A stretch of 21,235 nucleotides of DNA from Fen-1077 sp964462865 (GTDB lineage Bacteria > Chloroflexota > Dehalococcoidia > Dehalococcoidales > RBG-16-60-22), in contig CAYWZO010000033.1 of the NCBI GenBank assembly GCA_964462865.1, positions 1 through 21,235 on the forward strand. Direction: 5' to 3'. Below the pieces are notes generated by a model, which did no database searches, was not told the origin of the DNA, and saw only the letters and a program-made list of their open reading frames with translations. The position numbers were made by a program, and so were the translations under genes. This document shows positions 1 to 7,425 of this stretch, piece by piece. The stretch's first letter is position 1. Each line of letters starts with the position of its first letter.

Positions 1-113
1 GAAGCAATACTTCCCCGAGTGTGTCCGCTCCGTATTATACTCCTCTATCTACCTTTGTCCAGTATTATATGGGAAGGGAATATGACCCCGAATACTGGGA
101 ATGGTACAATTAA
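1..113 (+). CDS. 3' end of an unidentified protein gene (truncated by window edge)
   Basis: From base 3 to the TAA at 111-113 one frame is open without interruption, giving the last 36 residues of a protein. It ends with QYYMGREYDPEYWEWYN, a tail unusually rich in Tyr, Trp and acidic residues. The stop lies only 6 bases before the ATG of the racemase gene, which is the spacing expected of co-transcribed neighbours. I do not recognise the family. It is also possible that this is merely an open stretch upstream of larA. The tight spacing and lack of any visible promoter before the racemase gene favour a real upstream gene, but at only 36 codons this is a tentative call. Confidence 0.45.
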   Translation, partial: SNTSPSVSAPYYTPLSTFVQYYMGREYDPEYWEWYN

Positions 114-119
114 CAGAGT

Positions 120-1409
120 ATGACGCCTTCAAAACAAACGATAATAGATTTACCATACGGCACCTCATTTCTTAAAGTCCAAATACCCACGAATAATCTT
201 GTTTCCGTCCTGAAAAGAAAGGAAAGCCGACAGCTTGACGACGAGATAAAAGCGATAGGCGAGAAACTTAAAAATCCAATCAACAGTCTGCCACTCAACT
301 CACTCCCGGGAAAAAGCGACAAAGTGGTGATTCTTACCACGGACAATACCAGGGCCTGTCCCGACGGTAAACTCCTACCGCCGATTCTCGAAGCAATCGA
401 ACCCGGGGTACCGCGCCGCAACATCACGATTGTAGTTGCACTCGGGCTGCATCGCCCCCTTAGAAAAAAGGAGCTGGTAAAAAAATTCGGGTGCAATATC
501 GTGGATAACTATAACGTTATCAATCACGATGTAGAAGACGTGGTTCCTATCGGCACAACATCCCGGGGGACACCGGTAGAAATATTAAAAAAGGTAGTTG
601 AAGCCGACATTATAATAAGTACCGGATTCATCGAGCCGCATTTTTTCGCTGGCTTTTCCGGGGGAAGAAAGAGCATAGCCCCCGGCGTCTCCGGTGAGAG
701 GACTATACGCTATAATCACTCTTGCCAGATGCTCGATGATGAACGCGCCCGGGCAGGCATTCTCTATGGTAATCCGGTCCACGAGGATATGGTTGAACAG
801 GCGAAGATGGCGGGGCTTAACTTTATTATTAATGTGCTCCTGAATGAAAAAGGGGAAATTACTCATGTATTTGCGGGGCACCCGGTACTCGCCCATGAAA
901 AAGGGTGTGAACTGGAAAGGTATCTGGCTACGGCAAGCATTGACCATAAGGTTGATATTTCTGTCGTGACCTGTGGCGGAGCGCCGCTGGACAGGGACCT
1001 GTACCAGACTTCCAAGGCAATTGACACAGCGGCACAGATTACGAGAAATGGAGGAATTATTATCGTAGCCTCCCGGTGCGACGCCGGCATAGGGCCCGGG
1101 TCTTTTTACGATTTACATGCATCGGCTGGCTCGCCATCAGAGGTCATCGAAAGAATAAAGCGGGGAGAGCCCGCCGGGGTGCCTTGGCAGAACCAGGTCC
1201 TGGCCCGGGCCCAGCTCGACCATGAAGTATTTCTCATGTCCAGTCTCCGGCCGGAACAGGTACATCATATGAAAATGACGGCTATTACTTCTATTGAGGA
1301 AGGTATATCGAAAGCGCTAAAGGCACTGGGTAAAAGTGCTGAAATTGCAGTCATCCCGCAGGGGCCACACGTCCTGCCACACCTTGAGCGAGATGGGGTC
1401 AGAGAATGA
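120..1409 (+). CDS. larA: LarA-family nickel-pincer 2-hydroxyacid racemase
   Basis: A 429-residue protein of the LarA (DUF2088) family, the usual length for lactate racemase. The family interconverts the enantiomers of 2-hydroxyacids in the cytoplasm using a nickel-pincer nucleotide cofactor. Visible active-site features: ALGLHRPL with His111 (first catalytic His), GFIEPHFFAGFSGGRKS with His174 and Lys184 (the lysine that holds the pincer), and RYNH with His200 (nickel ligand). The 174/184/200 spacing matches Lactiplantibacillus LarA exactly. The ATG at 120 is chosen because the upstream frame closes at 111-113. The gene overlaps the glycerate kinase start by 4 bases. No larB, larC or larE (cofactor synthesis) is present here, so the cofactor must be made elsewhere. 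LarA homologues act on lactate, malate, phenyllactate and other substrates, so the substrate is not settled by sequence. The kinase partner hints at glycerate. Confidence 0.9.
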   Translation: MTPSKQTIIDLPYGTSFLKVQIPTNNLVSVLKRKESRQLDDEIKAIGEKLKNPINSLPLNSLPGKSDKVVILTTDNTRACPDGKLLPPILEAIEPGVPRRNITIVVALGLHRPLRKKELVKKFGCNIVDNYNVINHDVEDVVPIGTTSRGTPVEILKKVVEADIIISTGFIEPHFFAGFSGGRKSIAPGVSGERTIRYNHSCQMLDDERARAGILYGNPVHEDMVEQAKMAGLNFIINVLLNEKGEITHVFAGHPVLAHEKGCELERYLATASIDHKVDISVVTCGGAPLDRDLYQTSKAIDTAAQITRNGGIIIVASRCDAGIGPGSFYDLHASAGSPSEVIERIKRGEPAGVPWQNQVLARAQLDHEVFLMSSLRPEQVHHMKMTAITSIEEGISKALKALGKSAEIAVIPQGPHVLPHLERDGVRE

Positions 1410-2767
1410 TTATTAAGAACAGACAAGAGCTGGCTACCAGCAACTTACGTGAAAAGGCGCTCGACATTATAGAAGCGGGAATAGAGCGAGTCCTGCCAGG
1501 TACCGTCATGCAGGCTTCGGTTTCTTTTGACCCGGCGACAAAGACACTGTTTATCAATGAAAATAACTACAGGGTAAATGGTCGGATTTTCGTCATCGGT
1601 GGGGGAAAAGCCTCTGGACTTATGGCTCAGACAGTGGAGAGAATCATAGGCCCGGAGAATATAGAAGCAGGTATCGTCGTCGACAAAGCTGCCCCGGCAG
1701 AGTTCAGGACACAAAAAATCAAGGTGATGCAGGCAGGCCACCCTCTGCCGGATGAACGCGGCATCAAAGCGGCCCGGGCTATGCTCGATTTGAAAGGTAA
1801 ATATTCGATATGTAAAGACGACCTTATCATCTGCCTTATCTCCGGCGGAGGTTCAGCTCTGATGCCATGCCCGGCGGACGGCCTGTCTCTCGGTGATAAA
1901 CAGAAGGTTACCGGGCTTCTCCTGTCATGCGGCGCTAATATTCATGAAATCAACGCCGTCAGAAAGCACCTATCCGGGATAAAAGGCGGCAGGCTGGCAC
2001 AATATTATTCTCCCACCAGCGTCTTAACTCTTATCCTGTCCGATGTGGTGGGGAATGATATGAGCATTATTGCTTCCTCTCCTACTTACCCCGATTCTTC
2101 AAGCTATACAGATGCCCGCCTGGTGCTGGAAAAATATAACCTTCTCCACAAAGTGCCCGGAAATATTCTGTCCGTACTGGAACAAGGCTGCCACGGACAA
2201 ATAGCAGAAACACCAAAATCGCTTGAGAACGTCCAGAACTACATCATCGGTGATAATCATTTGGCGCTGGAAGCGATGGCGGCAAAGGCAAGTTCTTCAG
2301 GATTCAAGCCTGTCATCGTCACGGCCGAACAAGCCGGGGATACCGCGGCGGCGGCCCGGCAGAGGGCGCATGAAATACTGGATGCACTTTACAAACCCGC
2401 TGATGCAATTATTATGGGTGGAGAGACCACTCCGGTGCTTCCCGATAATCACGGAACAGGTGGGAGAAATCAACACTACGCCGCCCTCACCATGCTCCTG
2501 CTCGAAAATTATCCGGGTGAATGGTTGCTGGCAAGCGTAGCTACCGACGGCTCGGACTACATGCCTGATGTTGCTGGAGCCATCGTGGATAGTGGCAGCC
2601 TGGCCAATCTTAAGAATAAGAACGTTGATATACACGCCCATCTGGAACAGTATGATAGCTATACGCTGTTAAAGGAAACCGGAAACAGCATCATATTCAC
2701 CGGCAGCACGGGAACAAACGTGGGCGATGTCATGTTGTATTTGCTACCATCAAGTGTAGAGACTTGA
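1406..2767 (+). CDS. Glycerate 2-kinase (class II, DUF4147/MOFRL)
   Basis: A 453-residue protein with the two-domain architecture of class-II glycerate kinase, which phosphorylates D-glycerate to 2-phosphoglycerate with ATP. The N-terminal DUF4147 domain carries VIGGGKASG (Lys68) and ISGGGSALMPCPADGLSL. The C-terminal MOFRL domain carries MGGETTPVLPDNHGTGGRNQ and ASVATDGSDYMPDVAGAIVD. The start ATG lies inside the stop of the racemase gene (ATGA, 1406-1409), which implies translational coupling and a shared metabolic step. The family also includes hydroxypyruvate reductase-annotated (TtuD-like) members, but the Gly-rich and MOFRL motifs fit the kinase. The gene is followed by about 380 bases of AT-rich non-coding DNA and appears to end this transcription unit. 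Confidence 0.9.
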   Translation: MIIKNRQELATSNLREKALDIIEAGIERVLPGTVMQASVSFDPATKTLFINENNYRVNGRIFVIGGGKASGLMAQTVERIIGPENIEAGIVVDKAAPAEFRTQKIKVMQAGHPLPDERGIKAARAMLDLKGKYSICKDDLIICLISGGGSALMPCPADGLSLGDKQKVTGLLLSCGANIHEINAVRKHLSGIKGGRLAQYYSPTSVLTLILSDVVGNDMSIIASSPTYPDSSSYTDARLVLEKYNLLHKVPGNILSVLEQGCHGQIAETPKSLENVQNYIIGDNHLALEAMAAKASSSGFKPVIVTAEQAGDTAAAARQRAHEILDALYKPADAIIMGGETTPVLPDNHGTGGRNQHYAALTMLLLENYPGEWLLASVATDGSDYMPDVAGAIVDSGSLANLKNKNVDIHAHLEQYDSYTLLKETGNSIIFTGSTGTNVGDVMLYLLPSSVET

Positions 2768-3149
2768 ATATAATTCAGGATAAATAATCCATCCTTTTTT
2801 AGCCGGGTCATGTGAGCGTGGATTTCAAGCGTCAGGCATAAAAAGCGCTTATCCAAAAAGCTAAGATAATTACTTAACCTTGTTATTTGCGGTGGTGAAA
2901 AGTCCGTTAGCAAAAAGGTTAGCAAATATTCTATATTATGTTGTATTTGGTTCTAGTTTTGGAATACAAAATTAAAAGTAAAGCGTATATTAATTAATCA
3001 CACGTGGCTTATCGAAGAAATAGTTAAGCTGTTTGATATTGCAGCTTTAGTGGCCACTCTTTCTAGATTTTTCACTGACAACATTATACATTACCCTAAA
3101 ATATAAGATACTTATTTTAAATATATTCACTTCCATGTTTTTAATTATC
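2768..3149. other. AT-rich non-coding stretch between the glycerate kinase gene and the trp promoter
   Basis: No convincing gene on either strand. Base composition is sharply more AT-rich than the flanking genes. Visible items: a weak 4-bp hairpin (GGAT/ATCC) followed by six T at about 2777-2800, which may end the larA-kinase transcript; a 9-base direct repeat GTTAGCAAA at 2906-2914 and 2918-2926; and a CACGTG palindrome near 3001. The composition and lack of coding suggest decayed or horizontally acquired DNA, but nothing identifies its source. Confidence 0.5.
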
Positions 3150-3179
3150 TTGACAAATCACTTTTCACCATGTTATTGT
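3150..3179 (+). promoter_or_regulatory. Sigma70-type promoter of the trp operon
   Basis: A perfect -35 box TTGACA (3150-3155) is followed 18 bases later by TATTGT (3174-3179), preceded by TG at 3171-3172 as in an extended -10. Transcription would start near 3186, about 15 bases before the first T-box stem, which is exactly where a leader promoter should lie. Confidence 0.75.
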
Positions 3180-3198
3180 AAAACTAATCAAATTATGT

Positions 3199-3473
3199 AA
3201 AGGCTGCGAACAGGAGTAGTAAGCTCCACAGCGGGGCCGCAGAGAGCCGGGTAAGGTGTGAGCCGGCGCCAGCGCCGGGGCCGAATGGACCTGGGAGCCG
3301 CAAACCGAACGCCAAAAGCGTGTAGGCCTTGCCGCAGGGGAAGCGTTAACGTATCCCGGGGTATCGTCCCGATGAAATCGGGGCTGTACCCGCCGAGATC
3401 CCGATAATATCGGGAAGAAGGGTGGCACCGCGGTAGCTTGAGCCCCCGCCCCTTTGAGGACGGGGGCTTTTTA
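3199..3473 (+). promoter_or_regulatory. T-box riboswitch, tryptophan (UGG) specifier
   Basis: A transcriptional T-box leader that reads the charging state of tRNA-Trp. The conserved T-box core (AAGGGTGGCACCGCGG) is at about 3417-3432. Its TGGC bulge would pair with a tRNA end GCCA, fitting the G discriminator of tRNA-Trp. Stem I closes by GGCT (3202-3205) with AGCC (3296-3299) and CAGG (3211-3214) with CCTG (3290-3293). The specifier loop has the AGTA motif (3215-3218) opposite GAA-TGG-A, placing the specifier codon TGG at 3286-3288. Two near-identical hairpins (3368-3382 and 3400-3414) precede the core, the second being stem III. Uncharged tRNA-Trp should favour the antiterminator and switch on trpE-trpB2. 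Confidence 0.95.
3441..3473 (+). terminator. T-box intrinsic terminator ahead of trpE
   Basis: GCCCCCG (3442-3448) pairs with CGGGGGC (3461-3467) and is followed by TTTTTATTT. It competes with the antiterminator formed by the T-box core just upstream. It ends only about 12 bases before the trpE start codon. Confidence 0.92.
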
Positions 3474-3485
3474 TTTGGGAGAATG

Positions 3486-4913
3486 ATGTACCATCCAACG
3501 CGGGAAGAAACAAAAGAACTTGCCAGCCAGGGCAACCTGGTCCCGGTCTACCGGGAAATCCGGGCTGACCTGGATACGCCCGTCTCGGCCTACCTCAAGA
3601 TTGCCCGCGGGGACCATTCGTTCCTGCTGGAGAGCGTGGAGGGGGGCGAAAGGCTGGCGCGTTACAGCTTCCTGGGCACCGAGCCGTCGCTCGTCCTGAC
3701 CACCGGCAACGGCAACGATATCGACCCGCTGACCGCGATTGAAAAGGAGTTCAGCAAATTCAGGCCCGTCCACGTGGAGGGGCTGCCGCGCTTTCACGGG
3801 GGGATGGTGGGCTACTTGAGCTACGAGGTCGCCCGCTACTTCGAAAAGCTGCCCTCGCCGGAACGCGACTCCCTCGACCTGCCGGAATCGGTCTTCATGC
3901 TGGCGGACACGCTGCTCGTCTTCGACCACCTCGCCCACACCATCAAGGTCGTCTCCCACGCCCATCTCGACGGCGACATCGAAAGCGCCTACCGGAAAGC
4001 GACGGAAAAAATCGACCGCCTGGTAGCACGGCTGGGCGAACCCGTACCGGTGCAGCCCGCAGTGCCGAAAACGTCCGCCCCGTCGCCGGTGGAGTCCAAC
4101 CTGACGCAGGCGCAGTACGAGAAGGTGGTCGAACGCGCCAGGGAATATATCTACAACGGCGATGTCATCCAGGTCGTCCCCTCGCAGCGGCTGTCACGGC
4201 GCACTAAAGCAGACTCCTTCGCCGTCTACCGCGCCCTGCGCTCGATTAACCCCTCGCCGTACATGTACTTCCTGCACCTCGGCGATTTCCACATCGTCGG
4301 CGCTTCCCCGGAGCTGCTGGTGCGTGTCGAGGACGGTATCATCTCCAATCACCCCATCGCCGGGACGCGGCCCCGCAGTCGCGACGCCGATGCCGACAAA
4401 GCCCTGGCCGAGGAGCTTAAAAAAGATGAAAAAGAGTGCGCCGAGCACGTCATGCTGGTGGACCTTGCCCGCAACGACGTCGGCCGTATCAGCGAGCCGG
4501 GCACCGTGCAGGTCACCCAGTTCATGGACATCGAGCGCTACTCCCACGTCATGCACCTGGTCTCCCACGTCCAGGGCAGATTGAGAAAGGGGTTCACCCA
4601 GTTTGACGCCATGCGCGCCTGCTTCCCGGCAGGCACCGTCTCCGGCGCCCCCAAGATACGCGCCATGGAAATCATCGCCGAGATGGAGCCGGACAAACGC
4701 GGCCCTTACGCCGGGGCGGTGGGCTACTTCGATTTTTCTGGCAACATGGATACCGCCATCGCCATCCGCACCATCGTCATCAAGAATGGCACCGCTTCCG
4801 TCCAGGCGGGCGGGGGCATCGTCGCCGACAGCGTGCCGGCCACGGAGTTCCAGGAGACCCTCAACAAGGCTCAGGCTTCCTTGAGCGCCCTCGACCGGGC
4901 GGAGGCAGGATAA
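3486..4913 (+). CDS. trpE: Anthranilate synthase component I
   Basis: Converts chorismate to anthranilate together with TrpG, the committed step of tryptophan synthesis. About 475 residues, normal for the family. The N-terminal domain carries the LLES motif (residues 47-50) associated with tryptophan feedback inhibition. The C-terminal chorismate-binding domain shows GDVIQVVPSQRLSR, PIAGTRPR, LVDLARNDVGR, FPAGTVSGAPK and QAGGGIVADS. Two ATGs lie side by side (3483 and 3486). The second is preferred because GGAG at 3478-3481 is then 4 bases away rather than 1. The open frame extends back to a TTG at 3438, but that lies inside the T-box terminator and cannot be the start. First gene of the trp operon; trpG starts 2 bases after its stop. 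Expression is expected to follow tRNA-Trp charging through the leader. Confidence 0.97.
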   Translation: MYHPTREETKELASQGNLVPVYREIRADLDTPVSAYLKIARGDHSFLLESVEGGERLARYSFLGTEPSLVLTTGNGNDIDPLTAIEKEFSKFRPVHVEGLPRFHGGMVGYLSYEVARYFEKLPSPERDSLDLPESVFMLADTLLVFDHLAHTIKVVSHAHLDGDIESAYRKATEKIDRLVARLGEPVPVQPAVPKTSAPSPVESNLTQAQYEKVVERAREYIYNGDVIQVVPSQRLSRRTKADSFAVYRALRSINPSPYMYFLHLGDFHIVGASPELLVRVEDGIISNHPIAGTRPRSRDADADKALAEELKKDEKECAEHVMLVDLARNDVGRISEPGTVQVTQFMDIERYSHVMHLVSHVQGRLRKGFTQFDAMRACFPAGTVSGAPKIRAMEIIAEMEPDKRGPYAGAVGYFDFSGNMDTAIAIRTIVIKNGTASVQAGGGIVADSVPATEFQETLNKAQASLSALDRAEAG

Positions 4914-4915
4914 TC

Positions 4916-5479
4916 ATGATATTACTGATTGACAACTATGACAGCTTTACCTATAACCTCTACCAGTACTTATGCGAGCTGGGGGCGGAGGTAAGCGTAG
5001 CCCGCAACGATAAAATCACCCTCGACGAGATAGAGAAAATGGCGCCGGAGCGCATCGTCATCTCGCCGGGGCCGGGCTATCCACGGGACGCCGGCATCTC
5101 CAGAGATGTCATCCTCGCGTTCGGCGCCCGCCTGCCGGTCCTGGGTGTGTGCCTGGGGCACCAGTGTATCGGGGAGGTCTACGGCGGCACGGTCGACCAC
5201 GCCGGGGAAATCCGGCACGGTAAGACCTCGCTCATCCACCACGACGGCCGGGGCGTTTTCAACGGCCTGCAGAATCCCCTGACCGCCGTACGCTATCATT
5301 CCCTGGCGGTGAAAGAGAAAGGCCTGCCGGACTGTCTGGAAATCAGCGCGCACACGGAAAACGGCATCATCATGGGCCTGCGCCACAGGGAGTACCCGGT
5401 CGAGGGCGTCCAGTTCCACCCGGAGTCCATCCTGACCAGGGAAGGCAAGCGTTTACTAAAGAATTTCTTAAGGATGTAA
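4916..5479 (+). CDS. trpG: Anthranilate synthase component II (glutamine amidotransferase)
   Basis: The 187-residue class-I glutamine amidotransferase subunit supplies ammonia to TrpE. Visible motifs: DNYDSFTYNL at the N-terminus, ISPGPGYP (oxyanion region), GVCLGHQ with the nucleophile Cys79, and GVQFHPES with His168 and Glu170 completing the triad. It follows trpE by 2 bases. In organisms with a single such subunit it may also serve PabB in folate synthesis; the sequence alone does not exclude that. It is separated from trpD by a 151-base gap holding an inverted repeat, the only large break among the canonical genes of this operon. Confidence 0.96.
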   Translation: MILLIDNYDSFTYNLYQYLCELGAEVSVARNDKITLDEIEKMAPERIVISPGPGYPRDAGISRDVILAFGARLPVLGVCLGHQCIGEVYGGTVDHAGEIRHGKTSLIHHDGRGVFNGLQNPLTAVRYHSLAVKEKGLPDCLEISAHTENGIIMGLRHREYPVEGVQFHPESILTREGKRLLKNFLRM

Positions 5480-5482
5480 ATA

Positions 5483-5584
5483 TGTCATTCTGAGGAAGCG
5501 CAGCGACCGAAGAATCTCGGGGTGGAGTGGGAAAGAGGCTATTTATCGCCCCCGCCGAGATCCTTCGCTTCGCTCAGGATGACA
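5483..5584. repeat. Imperfect inverted repeat (REP/MITE-like) inside the trp operon
   Basis: The left arm begins TGTCATTCTGAGGAAGCG (5483) and runs to about 5524. The right arm, read on the opposite strand from 5584, begins TGTCATCCTGAGCGAAGCG, and both arms continue into GA(A/T)CTCGG-type sequence and a G-rich stretch. The two arms would form a long imperfect hairpin in the trp mRNA between trpG and trpD. A related element lies at 11565-11695 and a more distant one at 12917-13020. There is no open reading frame and no transposase. Confidence 0.85.
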
Positions 5585-5630
5585 AATTGGGGGAAACCGG
5601 AGAGGGGGATAAAAGGGGTGAGGTGAAAGA

Positions 5631-6647
5631 ATGATTAAAGAAGCCATCAGCACTCTGGTTGAAGGAAAATCGCTGACGTTTGAGCAGGCGTCCGGCGCCA
5701 TGGAGGAAATCATGGGCGGGGAGGCCACGCCGGCGCAAATTAGCGCCTTCCTGACCGCCCTGCGCGCTAAGGGTGAGACCGCCGACGAGATTGCCGGCCT
5801 GGCCAGCGTCATGCGCGCTCACGCCACCCCGGTCAGGATAACCGGCCCGGCCATCGACATCGTCGGCACGGGCGGGGATGGCTCCGGTAGCTTCAATATC
5901 TCCACCGCCGCCTGCTTCGTGGCCGCCGGGGCGGGGCTGAAAGTAGCCAAGCACGGCAACCGTGCCGCCACCAGCCTCTGCGGGGCTGCTGATGTCCTCG
6001 AAGCGCTGGGGGTGAAAATCGCCCTTGCCCCGGAAAGCGTCGCCGCCTGCGTGGCCGAGGTCGGCCTTGGCTTCATGTTCGCCCCGGCCTATCACCCGGC
6101 CATGAAGCACGCCGCCCCGGTTCGTAAAGAAATAGGCATCCGCACCGTGTTCAACATCCTCGGCCCGCTGACCAATCCGGCCGGCGTGGAGCACCTGCTG
6201 CTCGGCGTCGCCAGCGAGGAACTCGGCCATAAGATTGCCGCTGTCCTTCACAAACTGGGCATCAGGCACGCGCTGGTGGTGCACGGCCGGGACGGGCTGG
6301 ACGAAATCTCCGTCAGCGGCCAATCTCTGGTCTGGGATGTAACCACCGCAGGGCCCTCACCTCCTTATGAAATCGCCCCGGAGAGCTTCGGGATTAAGAA
6401 TGCGGATATCGCGGCCATCAAAGGCGGCACGCCCGCCGAAAACGCCGCCGCCCTGCAACGCCTTCTCGACGGCGCTCTAGGTCCCCTGCGCGATGCCGTC
6501 GTCATCAACGCCGCCGCCGCCCTCGTCGCCGACGATGTCACCAACGACCTTAAAGAAGCGGCGCGCCGGGCCGGGGAAGCCATCGATAGCGGGCGCGCCA
6601 GGGAGAAACTGGAACAGATGGTGGCACTAAGTCAGAGTTTAGAATAA
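5631..6647 (+). CDS. trpD: Anthranilate phosphoribosyltransferase
   Basis: Transfers phosphoribose from PRPP to anthranilate. The 338 residues match the stand-alone TrpD family length, with no fused amidotransferase. Motifs: GTGGD (79-83, PRPP diphosphate and Mg binding), NIST (89-92) and KHGNRAATS (from Lys107), then CGAADVLEALG. The start ATG is supported by a strong GAGGTGA (5620-5626) at good distance. This good site may be needed because the repeat element separates the gene from trpG and would break translational coupling. trpC begins 1 base after the stop. Confidence 0.97.
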   Translation: MIKEAISTLVEGKSLTFEQASGAMEEIMGGEATPAQISAFLTALRAKGETADEIAGLASVMRAHATPVRITGPAIDIVGTGGDGSGSFNISTAACFVAAGAGLKVAKHGNRAATSLCGAADVLEALGVKIALAPESVAACVAEVGLGFMFAPAYHPAMKHAAPVRKEIGIRTVFNILGPLTNPAGVEHLLLGVASEELGHKIAAVLHKLGIRHALVVHGRDGLDEISVSGQSLVWDVTTAGPSPPYEIAPESFGIKNADIAAIKGGTPAENAAALQRLLDGALGPLRDAVVINAAAALVADDVTNDLKEAARRAGEAIDSGRAREKLEQMVALSQSLE

Positions 6648-6648
6648 C

Positions 6649-7425
6649 ATGCCTAAGACTATACTAGACAAGATTATAGCTGAAAAAAAGCAGGTCCTCG
6701 CGCGGCAAAAGCAGCGTGTGCCGGTATCCCTGTTAAAAGAGCGCGTCATCCAGCAGCGACCCCTTGATTTTGCTACCGCGCTCCGGGGCGGAGGAACAAA
6801 GCTCATCGCCGAGATTAAAAAAACCTCGCCTTCCCGCGGTGTGCTCGTCGATGATTTCAACCCCCTGGCGCTGGCCGAAACCTACGCGCGGAGCGGCGCT
6901 GCGGCTATCTCCGTGCTGACGGAAACACCGCACTTCCAGGGTCGTCTGGAGTACCTGCAAAGCATACGTAATAAGGTGAACCTGCCCCTGCTGCGCAAGG
7001 ACTTCATCTTGGACGAATACCAGGTATACGAATCCGCCGCCTCTGGTGCCGACGCCCTGCTCCTGATAGCGGCCATTCTACAACCGGCGCAACTGGGTGA
7101 GCTATTGAATATAAGTCACCGCCTGGGACTGGCCTGTCTGGTGGAAGTGCATAATGAGCATGAAATAGAAACCACTCTGCAAAGCGGCGCGGAAATCATC
7201 GGCATCAATAACCGGGACCTGAAAACCTTTAAAACAGACATCGAGACTACCCGCCGCCTGCGTTTTCTTGTCCCCGATGGTAAAATAGTGGTCAGCGAGA
7301 GCGGCATCGGCTGCCGTGATGATGTTCAAAAACTTAAAGCGTGGGGAGTAAACGCGATACTGGTGGGCGAAGCGCTGGTTACCGCCCGTGATATCCCTGC
7401 CAAGATTAAGGAACTGCTGTCATGA
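6649..7425 (+). CDS. trpC: Indole-3-glycerol-phosphate synthase
   Basis: Closes the indole ring from 1-(2-carboxyphenylamino)-1-deoxyribulose 5-phosphate. 258 residues, a single TIM barrel not fused to TrpF. Catalytic-type residues sit in LIAEIKKTSPSRG (Glu55, Lys57) and LLRKDFILDEYQVYESAA (Lys117). Phosphate-binding and later barrel motifs are GINNRDLKTF and VSESGI. It starts 1 base after trpD, and its TGA overlaps the trpF ATG (7422-7425), so trpC and trpF are probably translationally coupled. Codon use and composition match neighbouring trp genes. Confidence 0.97.
   Translation: MPKTILDKIIAEKKQVLARQKQRVPVSLLKERVIQQRPLDFATALRGGGTKLIAEIKKTSPSRGVLVDDFNPLALAETYARSGAAAISVLTETPHFQGRLEYLQSIRNKVNLPLLRKDFILDEYQVYESAASGADALLLIAAILQPAQLGELLNISHRLGLACLVEVHNEHEIETTLQSGAEIIGINNRDLKTFKTDIETTRRLRFLVPDGKIVVSESGIGCRDDVQKLKAWGVNAILVGEALVTARDIPAKIKELLS

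Noticed and set aside
2659..2925. 88-codon minus-strand frame over the end of the glycerate kinase gene and AT-rich spacer
   Set aside because: It is largely antisense to a real gene at one end and in low-complexity AT-rich DNA at the other; no recognisable motif or ribosome site.
3438..3485. Longer trpE frame starting at a TTG
   Set aside because: The extra codons lie in the T-box terminator hairpin and have no ribosome site; the adjacent ATGs at 3483/3486 are the sensible starts.
3165..3535. Minus-strand frames through the trp leader
   Set aside because: The region is fully explained as structured T-box RNA; the frames arise from its GC-rich stems.
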